Source of the DNA: Clostridiales bacterium
GTDB taxonomy: Bacteria > Bacillota > Clostridia > Christensenellales > Aristaeellaceae
Length of the DNA stretch: 50,356 nt
Assembly (NCBI GenBank): GCA_012837525.1
Contig: DUQZ01000061.1
Location: 1 to 50,356, forward strand
Direction of reading: 5' to 3'
Below are positions 25,949-34,064 of this stretch, one piece after another. The position numbers were made by a program, and so were the translations under genes. Within the stretch, counting starts at the first letter, position 1; each line of letters begins with the position of its first letter. The notes under the pieces are model-generated. The model was not told the origin of the DNA. It saw only the letters and a list, made by a program, of their open reading frames with translations, and searched no databases.

Positions 25949-26642
25949 CGCAAATCCCTCCCGCGAAACACTGCCCATGGTAGGTGTCGAGGTACTCATC
26001 CGGCTTGCCGAAGAAGAGCGGCGTTTGCTGCAGGTGCAGGATGCTGCTGGCGTAAAAGGCGGCCGTGTGCACGTCATGGGTAATCATGATGACGGCGATG
26101 CCCTGCTCCTTGTTGATGTTCTCAATGGTTTTGTACAATTCCCGCGCCACAACCGGGTCAAGGCCCGCGGTGGGTTCATCAAGCAGCAGCAGTTTGCGCG
26201 TCGCGCACAGCGCCCGGGCCAAAAGGGCGCGCTGGCGCTGCCCGCCGGACAGCTCCATGAAGCTGCGGTGCTGCAAATCAGCAATCTCCAAAAGTGCCAT
26301 CTTCTCCTGCGCGCGGGCCTTATCCGCCTTGTTCAAAAAAAGGCGCTTGCCCCTGATGCCTGACTCCACCACCTCCAGTACTGAGGCGGGGAAATCCCGC
26401 TGGGTCAGGTTTTGCTGGGGCAAATAGCCGATCTCGTCCTGCGCAAGGCCATCGCCCAGGCTGACGGAGCCCTTCACCGGGCTCACCAGGCGCAGCAGGC
26501 CTTTCATCAAGGTGGATTTGCCGGAGCCGTTCTCGCCCACGATGCACAGATAGTCCCCCTGGTTCACGTCAAAGGTGACACCAGAGAGGACGATCTGCCC
26601 ATCGTAGGCAAAGGCGGCGTCCTTGACCGAAATCAAGGGCAT
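25941..26642 (-). CDS. znuC: Zinc ABC transporter ATPase
   Basis: 233 residues. Walker A GENGSGKSTLMKGLL, Q-loop YLPQQNLTQRDFPASVLEVV, signature LSGGQRQRALLARAL, Walker B LLLLDEPTAGLD and the switch histidine in MITHD are all present. The Q-loop spacing and the FPASV segment are as in ZnuC/AdcC/MntA-type ATPases. It shares one base with the end of znuA and overlaps znuB, so the three are one translation unit. Confidence 0.95.
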   Translation of the reverse strand: MPLISVKDAAFAYDGQIVLSGVTFDVNQGDYLCIVGENGSGKSTLMKGLLRLVSPVKGSVSLGDGLAQDEIGYLPQQNLTQRDFPASVLEVVESGIRGKRLFLNKADKARAQEKMALLEIADLQHRSFMELSGGQRQRALLARALCATRKLLLLDEPTAGLDPVVARELYKTIENINKEQGIAVIMITHDVHTAAFYASSILHLQQTPLFFGKPDEYLDTYHGQCFAGGICDV

Positions 26643-27727
26643 CAGTACAGGGCCTCCTTTAAGGTGTTCAGGTTTTGCCGCATGATGGACAGGTAGGTGA
26701 TGCCGTCCGCCATCTCCTGGCTGCTTACGTTGTGCGCGGAGTGCAGCAGCAGCGTCTTGGCGCCGGTTTCCGCGGCGATCGCGTTGGCGGCTTTCTGATT
26801 GGAAAATTCGATATGGAAGACCACCGGGATCTCTTCCTTCCTGATGGTGTCCATGAGGAAGGCGATGGTGCGGGCGCTGGGCTCGGTTTCCGCCGCGCAG
26901 CCGGGGAAGGCGGCGTAGTAATCCAGCTTGTACTCATTGGTGAAATAGCGCATGGGGAAACGGTCGCCCAGCACGATGGTGTTGCGCTTGGCGGCGGCAA
27001 ACAGCGCCCGGAAATCTTGGTCCAGGGCCTTTAACTCCTGCTCAAAGCGGTCAAAATTGGCCTGGTAGCTGTCACGGCCTGCGGGGTCCAGCTCGCTTAA
27101 TTTTGCCAGGATGGCGCGGGAGATTTTGATGGCGTTGTTCGGCGTTGTCCACACATGCTCGTCCAGCTCGCGCTCCTCATGGTCATGGTCGTGATCGCCA
27201 TGTTCCTCATGCTCATCATGGTCGTGATCATCGTGATCGCCATGTTCCTCATGCTCATCATGGTCGTGATCGTCATGATCGCCATGCTCTTCATGCTCAT
27301 GGTCATCATGGTCGTCGTGGTCGTCTTCATCCCCGTGGGAATGGGCGTGCGGCACGTCTTCCATGCCTTCTACAAGCTCCTCCTGCACGGTATCCACCTG
27401 GTCCATCATGGCGATGGCCGCCGGCGCGTCAGTCCCCATGGATTTCAGCATTCCGCTGATCCAGTTTTCGCCAATGCCGCCGTTGTAGATCAGCAAATCG
27501 GCTTCCTGCATCGCGATCACGTCACGGGGGGAGGGCTCAAAGCTGTGTGCGTCCACACCGGGGGGCAACAGGAGGGTGACCTCCGCCCGCTCGCCGGCCA
27601 CCTGCCGGGCAAAATCAAAGGCGGGGAAGTTCATGGTGATAATCTGCAGTTTTTCCTCCGCCGGCACGCTCAGGGGGCTGGCCAGCATCAGGCTGAGGGT
27701 GAGTAGTGCAATTGCAAAAATTTTCAT
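26642..27727 (-). CDS. znuA: Zinc-binding protein of ABC transporter with His-rich loop
   Basis: 361 residues from ATG 27727 (MKIFAIALLTLSL), behind GGAAAGGAA. The signal peptide ends VPA-EE, a signal peptidase I site. There is no lipobox cysteine, whereas Gram-positive ZnuA/AdcA proteins are normally lipoproteins. Metal ligands: the His in GVDAHSFEPSPRD, His in DEHVWTTPNNA, His in VFHIEFSNQKAAN and the late HSAHNVS region. Between the first two is a loop of repeated DHDDHDHDEHEEHG units (about residues 127-187), the zinc-collecting loop of this family. It delivers zinc to the permease encoded downstream. It starts 16 bases after the Fur-family gene. Confidence 0.93.
   Translation of the reverse strand: MKIFAIALLTLSLMLASPLSVPAEEKLQIITMNFPAFDFARQVAGERAEVTLLLPPGVDAHSFEPSPRDVIAMQEADLLIYNGGIGENWISGMLKSMGTDAPAAIAMMDQVDTVQEELVEGMEDVPHAHSHGDEDDHDDHDDHEHEEHGDHDDHDHDEHEEHGDHDDHDHDEHEEHGDHDHDHEERELDEHVWTTPNNAIKISRAILAKLSELDPAGRDSYQANFDRFEQELKALDQDFRALFAAAKRNTIVLGDRFPMRYFTNEYKLDYYAAFPGCAAETEPSARTIAFLMDTIRKEEIPVVFHIEFSNQKAANAIAAETGAKTLLLHSAHNVSSQEMADGITYLSIMRQNLNTLKEALY
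27165..27345 (-). repeat. 42-base tandem repeat encoding the ZnuA His-rich loop
   Basis: The loop is built from 14-codon units (DHDDHDHDEHEEHG). An identical 37-base block occurs at 27193-27229 and 27235-27271, exactly 42 bases apart, flanked by two more degenerate units. Such repeats change length easily by slippage, so loop length may vary between strains. Confidence 0.85.
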
Positions 27728-27743
27728 GGGGTTCCTTTCCTTT

Positions 27744-28166
27744 TCAGGTTTTGTTGGTACAATCCTGGCACAATCCGGGCAGCAGGCATTCCTCTTCCAG
27801 CAGACGAAAACCATGGTCTTCTTTCACATGGCGCTCAAAGTCGCTCACAGCTTCGCACTTCAGCGCCGCAATCATCCCGCAGCCGGTGCAGCGCACGCTG
27901 ATGTGGCCGCTGTCCTGCCCGCGGTGCTGGTAGCGCTTGGGCGCGTCCGTGCCGCTGTACAGTTCAGGCAGCTGGATCAACGCGCCCTGTTCACACAGGT
28001 GATTGATCGCGCGGTACACAGTGGTGCGGCCAATGGCCACCCCGTCCTGTCGCAGCTGCTGATACACCTCCTGCGCGGTCAGTCCACTTTGGGGCTGGCG
28101 CAAAAAGCAATCCAGTACCGCGTTGCGTTGCCTGGTGCTGTACTCCTTCCGGTCCGTCTGTTTCAG
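27744..28166 (-). CDS. Fur-family metalloregulator (Zur-like), CTG start
   Basis: 140 residues if started at CTG 28166. The conserved N-terminal helix (STRQRNAVLDCFLRQP) is encoded only upstream of the first ordinary start, TTG 28103, so that TTG gives a truncated protein. No ATG or GTG exists in between. CTG 28166 lies seven bases after GGGAGGG; ATT 28172 is in frame but too close. The winged helix (LTAQEVYQQL...GRTTVYRAINHL) and two CxxC zinc pairs (CTGCG, CQDC) are clear. Its operon partners are znuA-znuC-znuB, so a zinc sensor (Zur) is the best reading, with PerR or Fur as weaker options. The palindrome in its own promoter suggests autoregulation. Confidence 0.85.
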   Translation of the reverse strand: MKQTDRKEYSTRQRNAVLDCFLRQPQSGLTAQEVYQQLRQDGVAIGRTTVYRAINHLCEQGALIQLPELYSGTDAPKRYQHRGQDSGHISVRCTGCGMIAALKCEAVSDFERHVKEDHGFRLLEEECLLPGLCQDCTNKT

Positions 28167-28183
28167 TTCAATGCCCTCCCAAA

Positions 28184-28200
28184 TTGAAACTCAGTTTCAA
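28184..28200. promoter_or_regulatory. Palindromic operator of the zinc operon
   Basis: TTGAAACTCAGTTTCAA is a perfect 8-1-8 palindrome with the 7-1-7 form of Fur-family boxes (TGAAACT-n-AGTTTCA). It lies directly after the -10 box and covers the expected transcription start. The half-site differs from Bacillus Zur (TCGTAAT) and Fur (TGATAAT), so the regulator may have its own specificity. Confidence 0.75.
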
Positions 28201-28228
28201 ATTATAAACCGTTTTGGGCGGATGTCAA
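28201..28228 (-). promoter_or_regulatory. Promoter of the zinc operon
   Basis: On the minus strand: TTGACA (28228-28223), a 16-base spacer and TATAAT (28206-28201). Both boxes are perfect consensus. Such a strong promoter, followed at once by the palindromic operator, is what one expects of an operon held off by a repressor under zinc sufficiency. Confidence 0.85.
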
Positions 28229-28270
28229 ACATAAAATTGAAAATATTTATTTTTGAAGGAGAAACATTAA

Positions 28271-28314
28271 ATACACGAACGATTTAGTTTTTAATTGTTC
28301 AATCGTTCCGAAAA
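28271..28314 (+). promoter_or_regulatory. Paired inverted PurBoxes of the NCS2 permease
   Basis: ATACACGAACGAT (28271-28283, plus strand) and TTTTCGGAACGAT (28314-28302, minus strand) each match 10 of 13 positions of the Bacillus PurBox AWWWCCGAACWWT. They form an inverted pair 18 bases apart; the known arrangement is 16-17. The pair sits just upstream of the -35 box, and purR is in the same window. Confidence 0.7.
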
Positions 28315-28318
28315 CTGC

Positions 28319-28347
28319 TTGACGCGGCGGGGTCGCTGTGCTATTCT
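28319..28347 (+). promoter_or_regulatory. Promoter of the NCS2 permease
   Basis: TTGACG (28319-28324), a 17-base spacer and TATTCT (28342-28347). The predicted leader is about 118 bases and contains a short reading frame and a terminator-like hairpin. Confidence 0.7.
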
Positions 28348-28387
28348 CACGCAAAGCACCGGGAAACTTCCACAAGGAGGCCATCTC

Positions 28388-28420
28388 ATGCAGACAGGAT
28401 GCGGGAACTACAGCTCATAG
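28388..28420 (+). CDS. Ten-codon leader peptide before the NCS2 permease
   Basis: ATG 28388 follows a strong AAGGAGG (28374-28380) at seven-base spacing and encodes MQTGCGNYSS before TAG. The ribosome binding site is better than that of the permease itself. The stop codon falls in the loop of the hairpin at 28410-28428, so a translating ribosome would stop that hairpin from forming. This is the layout of a translation-sensitive attenuator. No transcript evidence is available. Confidence 0.5.
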   Translation: MQTGCGNYSS

Positions 28421-28434
28421 GGGGCTGTTTTTTT
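28410..28434 (+). terminator. Terminator-like hairpin in the permease leader
   Basis: ACAGCTC (28410-28416) pairs with GGGGCTGT (28421-28428; seven pairs, one G-U), followed by seven T. It lies between the promoter and the permease gene, so it would act as an attenuator and not at a gene end. The stem is short, hence moderate confidence. Confidence 0.55.
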
Positions 28435-28471
28435 AAAATGACCAGCAAAACCAACCAAAAGGAGAGTTAAA

Positions 28472-29887
28472 ATGACCAAACGGAACATCCACCACTCCTA
28501 TTTGCCGGATGAGCGGCCGCCGCTGGGGCGGCTCTTGCTGTACGCCCTGCAGCAGATCATCGTCATGTTCCCGGCCACGATCGCTGTGGCACTCATCACG
28601 GGCTTCCAGGTGTCCACCACCATCTTCGCGTCCGGCCTTGCTACCGTGTGCTTCACGCTGATCACCGGTGGCAAGATTCCCATGTACTATGGCTCCTCCT
28701 TTGCCTATCTGACGGCCATTGCCTCTATGATCGCGGCGGAGGGCACGGTGGAGCAGCTGGCGGCCTTTGAAGCCACCAAGATCCTGCCGCCGGAGCTCAT
28801 CAGCCAGGCGCAGTTTGGCATCATCTTCTCCGGCTTTATCTCCATCATCGCTGGTATTCTGGTGCGCTACTCTGGCAAGGACAAGGTGGAAAAGATCCTG
28901 CCCGCGCAGGTGACAGGCCCGGTCGCGATGATCATCGGCCTTACCCTGGCCGGCAACGCCATGCAGGATGCGGCGCCCCAGGCGCTCTCGGGCGGCGGGA
29001 TGCAGTCCTCTGTGGTCTGGGTGATCTCCCTGGTCACGCTGTTCTCAACCGTCATTTACAGCCGCAAACTCAAGGGATTTTTGGGCCAGCTGCCCCTGCT
29101 TCTGGGCGCCTTGACCGGCTGCGCCGCGGCCGCCATCATCTATGCCGTGGGCGGCGGGGATTTCTTCCGCACCATCCCGCAGGAGGCGCTGGATGCCTCC
29201 ACCTGGAAACTGGGCGATGGCGCCATCTTCTCCCTGCCCGCCTTCACCCTGCCCAAGGTGTCCTGGGCGGCGGTAGTGGCTATCATGCCCATCGCCATTG
29301 CCACCATCCCCGAATCCACCGCGCACATCTACCAGCTGGACATCTACGTCAACAACGAGGCCAAGAAGCGCGGCAAGCACTATGACATCGCGTCCCTGCT
29401 GGACCGCAACCTGATCGGTGACGGCATCTGCGACATGATCTCCGGCGCTGTGGGCGGCCCCGCGGGCACCAACTACGGCGAGAACATCTCCACCATGGCC
29501 ATCACCAAGGTTTTCTCTGTGCCGGTCATGTTCGCGGCGGGCCTGCTGGCTATGGTCATCTCCTGCTTTACCCCGCTGATCAAGGTCATCTACGGCATCC
29601 CGGTCGCCGTCATCGGCGGGCTGGAAATCTATCTGTTTGGCGCCATCGCCGCGCAGGGCATCGCCATTTTGATTGACAAGGGCGTCAGCATGTTTGACTC
29701 CAAGAACATCGCGGTCATCGCCGTCATCATGACCTTTGGCCTGGGCGTCAACTACGGCTTTGGCGGCAATATCGACTTCTTCGGCCTGAACGTCCCCGCT
29801 ATCGCGGGCGCAGCCATCCTGGGCATCATCCTCAACTTCGTGCTCAGCATCGGCGAGAAAAAGGACGTCCAAACAGTCCAAGAATAA
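28472..29887 (+). CDS. NCS2-family nucleobase permease
   Basis: 471 residues from ATG 28472, behind AAAGGAGAG. There are 12-14 transmembrane segments with NCS2/UraA landmarks: QQIIVMFPATIAVAL near the start, PMYYGSSFAYL, the helix 8-like IPIAIATIPESTAHIYQLD with the substrate-binding glutamate, and GGPAGTNYGENISTMAITKVFS. Sequence resembles uracil permeases, but paired PurBoxes in its promoter suggest a purine (xanthine/guanine/uric acid) or mixed substrate. It is monocistronic, ended by the hairpin at 29921. Confidence 0.9.
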   Translation: MTKRNIHHSYLPDERPPLGRLLLYALQQIIVMFPATIAVALITGFQVSTTIFASGLATVCFTLITGGKIPMYYGSSFAYLTAIASMIAAEGTVEQLAAFEATKILPPELISQAQFGIIFSGFISIIAGILVRYSGKDKVEKILPAQVTGPVAMIIGLTLAGNAMQDAAPQALSGGGMQSSVVWVISLVTLFSTVIYSRKLKGFLGQLPLLLGALTGCAAAAIIYAVGGGDFFRTIPQEALDASTWKLGDGAIFSLPAFTLPKVSWAAVVAIMPIAIATIPESTAHIYQLDIYVNNEAKKRGKHYDIASLLDRNLIGDGICDMISGAVGGPAGTNYGENISTMAITKVFSVPVMFAAGLLAMVISCFTPLIKVIYGIPVAVIGGLEIYLFGAIAAQGIAILIDKGVSMFDSKNIAVIAVIMTFGLGVNYGFGGNIDFFGLNVPAIAGAAILGIILNFVLSIGEKKDVQTVQE

Positions 29888-29920
29888 AAGAAACCGCCTT
29901 TGCGGCGGCTTGAATCATCC

Positions 29921-29961
29921 ATTGAAAACGCCTGTTTACGCGACGGGCGTTTTCAATTGTT
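29921..29961. terminator. Bidirectional terminator between the permease and mfd
   Basis: ATTGAAAACGCC (29921-29932) pairs perfectly over 12 bases with GGCGTTTTCAAT (29946-29957), followed by TGTTTC. The stem includes the mfd stop codon region, so part of the hairpin is coding on the minus strand. Confidence 0.65.
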
Positions 29962-32900
29962 TCATTGTCTCAATTAGAAGGGTCAGCGCCTTGATGCCGG
30001 CCGCCAGCGCTTCTTCCGTGTCCTTGCCGCGCAGGGAAATAATCAGGGAGGTCGCCCGCTTGCCGGACTGCAGGCTCATCCTGCTGCCAATCTGGCTGAG
30101 TGCTTGATACAGCAGCAACGGGTCTGCCGCGTACTGCGGGTTGAAGCGCATGACCAGGTCGCCCCGGTCCAGCCGAACCTGGTCAATGCCCAGCTCATTG
30201 GCCAGGGCGCGCAGCCGGGCGATGCGGATGAGGTTGATCACCGGCTCCTCCGGCTCACCAAAGCGGTCAATCAAATCGTCAATCAGCAGGGTCTCGTCCT
30301 GCTCGTTGCGGATCAAGGCGATGCGCTTGTAAATCTCAATGCGCTGGGCTTCACCGCGCACATAGTCCTCCGGCAAAAAGGCGTTGACCATCAAATCCAC
30401 CCGGGTTTCCAGTTCACTTTGCCGCAGGCTTGAGAAATCCCCCTGCGCTTCCTTGATGGCTTCCTCAATCATACGCACGTACATGTCATAGCCAACCACC
30501 GCCACCTGGCCGGACTGCTCCGGGCCAAAGATGTTACCGGCGCCGCGGATCTCCAGATCGCGAATCGCGATGCGGAAGCCCGCGCCAAAGGCGGTAAACT
30601 CCTTGATGGCAGACAGGCGCTTCTCCGCCGTCTCACTCAGGGCTTTGTCGGGCCGGACGGTAAAGAAGGCATAGGCGGCCTGGGTGCTGCGGCCCACGCG
30701 CCCGCGCAATTGATACAGCTGCGACAGGCCAAAGCGGTCCGCGTCGTACACAATCAGAGTGTTGGCGTTTTGGATGTCCAGCCCATTTTCAATGATGGTG
30801 CTGCAGAGGAGCACGTCATGGCGCGCCAGGTAAAACTCGTGCATCACGTCTTCCAGCGCGTTCTCGGGCATTTGCCCGTGCGCCACCGCGATGCGCGCTT
30901 CCGGCACCAATTGGCGCAGGTGGGCTGCCATGCGGTCAATGTCCGCCACGCGATTGTACAGGAAGAAGACCTGCCCCTCCCGCGCCAGCTCCCGCATGAT
31001 GGCGTCGCGGATCAAGCCGTCCTTGTAATCCACCACAAAGGTAGACACGGGGAAGCGGTCTTCCGGCGGGGTTTCAAGCAGGCTCATGTCCCGCACGCCC
31101 ACCATGCTCATGTGCAGGGTGCGGGGGATGGGGGTGGCGCTTAAGGTGAGCACGTCAACGGTGGCCTTGAGGTGCTGGATCTGCTCCTTGTGCCGCACGC
31201 CAAAGCGCTGCTCCTCATCAATAATCAGCAGGCCCAGGTTTTTAAAGGCCACGTCCCGACTCAAAAGGCGGTGGGTGCCCACCAGGATGTCCACATTGCC
31301 CTCGTGGGCCTGATTTAAGGTCTCCCGGTTCTCTTTTGGGCTGCGGAAGCGGCTTACAAAGGAGATGGTCACCGGGAAGCCCTCAAAGCGCTTTTGCAGT
31401 GTGCGCACGTGCTGCTGTACCAAAATGGTGGTGGGGGCCAAAAAGGCCACCTGTTTGCCGTTCATGACCGCGCGGAAAGCCGCGCGCATGGCCACCTCGG
31501 TCTTGCCGTAGCCCACATCCCCGCACAGCAGGCGGTCCATGTTCTGCGGGCGTGCCATGTCTGAGAGCACCTCGCTCACCGCCTGTTCCTGGTCAACGGT
31601 CAATTCGTGGTCAAACTGGTCCGCAAACTGGCTCTCAAAGGGTTCAAAGGGTTCAAAGGCATAGCCGGGCGTGGCCTGGCGGCTGGCGTACAGTTCCACC
31701 AGGTCAAAGGCCAGCTGCTTGAGTCCGGACTTGACTTTGGACTTCTGCCGGCTCCAGGTGTTGCTGGACAGGTCATTCAAGGGCGGCGCGGCATCCGGGC
31801 TGCCGATGTATTTCTGTACCCGGTCAAACTGATCGGCCGGGATGTACAATTTGTCGCTGCCGCGGTACTGGATGAACAGATAATCCCGCCAGATGCCCTC
31901 GGACTGCAGGCGCACCGTGCCCTGGTACACGCCGATGCCGTGGTGGTCGTGCACCACATAGTCGCCGATGGACAAATCGGTGAAGGCCTCAATGCGCTGG
32001 CCCGCGGTCTGTATCTTGCGCGCCTTGGTGCGGCTTGTGCCAAACAGCTCATTTGGCGCGATGATCGCCAGGCCGGCGTCCCGAATCAGCACGCCTTCAT
32101 GGATGTTGCCCGGGTGCAGCAGCACCTGGCGCGCGCCCTCTGTTTCCTCACTCATCGCGGCGCTGATGCCGCGAGAGGCCAGCGCAGCTGCCAGACGCTC
32201 GGAGCGCGCCTGCCCGCCTGTGAAGAGGATCGCGGTGATGCCCTCTGTTTGCCAGGCGGTCAACTGTTCCGCCAGTGCCTGAATCCTGCCCTTGTAGCTG
32301 TCCATGCCCTGGCCCGGGAAGGCCAGCACAGCCTGCGGTGTCAGGTTGCCCATGCCGCGCAGCAGGTCCTGCACGGTGCAGATGGCGCGCGCGCCCAACA
32401 GGGGCAGCATCTCATCCTGGCTGCGGATCAGGCCCGCCTGCGCGGGGTGCGCCATGCGGTTTTCAAGGGCGTTTTTGTAGTCCTCCAAAAAGCCGTCTGT
32501 ATAATCCGTCAGGCGCTGCATGGCGCGCTCGGGCGTATCCACCACCAGCAGGGCGTCCGGCAGGTAGGACAGCAGGGAGGAGTCCGCGGGGTACAGGGCA
32601 TGCGCCCACAACTCCGAGTTCTCGATGGTGCCGTACTCCAGAATCTCATCCGGGTCCGGCAGCATGAGTTCCCCATCCATCACAGCGTGGTGGGTGAGGG
32701 GCGTTTCCTCCTGCGCCAGCAGTTTGTCCAGTCGCTCCGCGGCTTCTTCCCGGTACGCTTCCGGGATCACATGGATGGTGGCCGGGGTGATGAGCACCTG
32801 CTCCGCCCGGTCCGCGCTGCGCTGGGTCAAGGGGTCAAACAGGCGGATGCTGTCCACCTGTACATCAAAAAACTCAATGCGCGCGGGCATGTCCATGGCG

Positions 32901-33445
32901 GGCGGGTAGATGTCCAGGATGTCCCCGCGCAGGGCAAACTGGCCCTTGCCCTCCACCAGGTCCACCCGCTCATAACCAAGCAGGGCAAATTCCCGCGCCA
33001 GGTCCTCTGGCTGGTATTCCGCGCCAAGCTTGATGGTGCGCATGGACTGCGCCAGCCAGTCCGGCGGCGGCATGTGCGTTTGCAGCGCGTCAATGGCGCA
33101 GATAAGCAGCTTGCCCTCCCCGCTGATGATCTTTGTCAGCGCGGCGATCCGCTGCCACTGGCTTTCCAGCCCCGTTACCGCGCGCATAAAGCGCAGATCC
33201 GCCTGCTGGAAATAGACCACATCCTGCGCCTGCAGGCCGATCGCGTCCTCATAGGCCTGGCGGGCCGCGCGCTCATTGGGCAGCAGGTAGATCACCGGCC
33301 GCTCCCGCGCCATGGCAAGCGCGAACAGCAGCCGCAGGCTGGGCGGCATGTCATACAGAGCAGTTAGATTATTGGCAGCCAAAGCATCCCGGGCTTTGGC
33401 CAATACCGGGTGGTGTGACAGGCGGGGGAGGATCTCAGACAGCAT
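29936..33445 (-). CDS. mfd: Transcription-repair coupling factor
   Basis: 1169 residues from ATG 33445 ([13 protein letters not shown]), overlapping pth by 11 bases; TTG 33475 upstream has no ribosome binding site. Mfd removes RNA polymerase stalled at lesions and recruits UvrA. Regions in order: UvrB-like N-terminal part with degenerate helicase fold, RNA polymerase interaction domain ([17 protein letters not shown]), RecG-like helicase with Walker [20 protein letters not shown] and [17 protein letters not shown], and the C-terminal TRCF domain. It is the last gene of the purR-pth-mfd operon. Pairing of pth with mfd is common in Bacillota. Confidence 0.97.
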   Translation of the reverse strand: MLSEILPRLSHHPVLAKARDALAANNLTALYDMPPSLRLLFALAMARERPVIYLLPNERAARQAYEDAIGLQAQDVVYFQQADLRFMRAVTGLESQWQRIAALTKIISGEGKLLICAIDALQTHMPPPDWLAQSMRTIKLGAEYQPEDLAREFALLGYERVDLVEGKGQFALRGDILDIYPPAMDMPARIEFFDVQVDSIRLFDPLTQRSADRAEQVLITPATIHVIPEAYREEAAERLDKLLAQEETPLTHHAVMDGELMLPDPDEILEYGTIENSELWAHALYPADSSLLSYLPDALLVVDTPERAMQRLTDYTDGFLEDYKNALENRMAHPAQAGLIRSQDEMLPLLGARAICTVQDLLRGMGNLTPQAVLAFPGQGMDSYKGRIQALAEQLTAWQTEGITAILFTGGQARSERLAAALASRGISAAMSEETEGARQVLLHPGNIHEGVLIRDAGLAIIAPNELFGTSRTKARKIQTAGQRIEAFTDLSIGDYVVHDHHGIGVYQGTVRLQSEGIWRDYLFIQYRGSDKLYIPADQFDRVQKYIGSPDAAPPLNDLSSNTWSRQKSKVKSGLKQLAFDLVELYASRQATPGYAFEPFEPFESQFADQFDHELTVDQEQAVSEVLSDMARPQNMDRLLCGDVGYGKTEVAMRAAFRAVMNGKQVAFLAPTTILVQQHVRTLQKRFEGFPVTISFVSRFRSPKENRETLNQAHEGNVDILVGTHRLLSRDVAFKNLGLLIIDEEQRFGVRHKEQIQHLKATVDVLTLSATPIPRTLHMSMVGVRDMSLLETPPEDRFPVSTFVVDYKDGLIRDAIMRELAREGQVFFLYNRVADIDRMAAHLRQLVPEARIAVAHGQMPENALEDVMHEFYLARHDVLLCSTIIENGLDIQNANTLIVYDADRFGLSQLYQLRGRVGRSTQAAYAFFTVRPDKALSETAEKRLSAIKEFTAFGAGFRIAIRDLEIRGAGNIFGPEQSGQVAVVGYDMYVRMIEEAIKEAQGDFSSLRQSELETRVDLMVNAFLPEDYVRGEAQRIEIYKRIALIRNEQDETLLIDDLIDRFGEPEEPVINLIRIARLRALANELGIDQVRLDRGDLVMRFNPQYAADPLLLYQALSQIGSRMSLQSGKRATSLIISLRGKDTEEALAAGIKALTLLIETMKQLKTPVA

Positions 33446-34064
33446 CCGCGTCCCCGGTTTCTTCTGTTTTATCAATTGCTGCCGGCTTCTTGGGCCTGCT
33501 TTTGATGTTGTATAGATTCATGGTCAGCTGCATCCCGTTTTTCAAAAAGCTGACGCCTGCTTTCGCGGCCAGGGTGATGGCTTCGCGGATGCCCTCCGCG
33601 CCCTCATCCTGATCCCAGCGGGAGAGCACCCAGTCCTTCAGCTCCCATTGCGCAGGCGGCGCGCCGATGCCGATGCGCGCGCGGGGAAACTGTTGGCTGG
33701 CGGCCATCTGGATGATGCTGCGCCAGCCGTTGTGCGTGCCCGCTCCGCCTTTTTGGCGCAGGCGCATCATGCCGGGGGCGAGGTCAATGTCATCGGACAT
33801 CACAAAGATGTCCTCCGGCTCCAGCTTGTACCAGTGCATCAATTCCACCAGCGCCTCACCGGATAAATTCATATAGGTGGTGGGGCGGAAGAGCACCACG
33901 CGCTCATCGCCCACCCGGCCTTCCATCAAAAGGCCCTTGAAGCGCGCGCGCTCCCCGGCGATGCCCAGCATCCGGGCGGCTTCCTCCAGGGCTAAAAAAC
34001 CCACGTTATGGCGGGTTCGTTCGTATTCAGGGCCTGGGTTGCCCAGGCCGACCAGGGCTTTCAC
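33435..34064 (-). CDS. pth: Peptidyl-tRNA hydrolase
   Basis: 209 residues from GTG 34064, giving the canonical MKALVGLGNPGPEYERTRHN start. The GTG shares GTGA with the purR stop. Catalytic His19 (in TRHN) and Asn9 are present, as is the MSDDIDLAPGMMRLRQKGGAGTHNGWRSI block with the conserved Asp and Asn. It releases tRNA from stalled peptidyl-tRNA. The C-terminus (after about residue 185) carries a charged extension, [20 protein letters not shown], beyond the usual Pth end. Confidence 0.95.
   Translation of the reverse strand: MKALVGLGNPGPEYERTRHNVGFLALEEAARMLGIAGERARFKGLLMEGRVGDERVVLFRPTTYMNLSGEALVELMHWYKLEPEDIFVMSDDIDLAPGMMRLRQKGGAGTHNGWRSIIQMAASQQFPRARIGIGAPPAQWELKDWVLSRWDQDEGAEGIREAITLAAKAGVSFLKNGMQLTMNLYNIKSRPKKPAAIDKTEETGDADAV

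Noticed and set aside
27165..27345. Regularly spaced repeats that look like a short CRISPR array
   Set aside because: The period is 42 bases, in frame, and encodes the known His-rich loop of ZnuA; there are no unique spacers.
31607..33367. 586-codon open frame on the plus strand
   Set aside because: Antisense shadow of mfd; the mfd protein has all family motifs and the plus frame has none.
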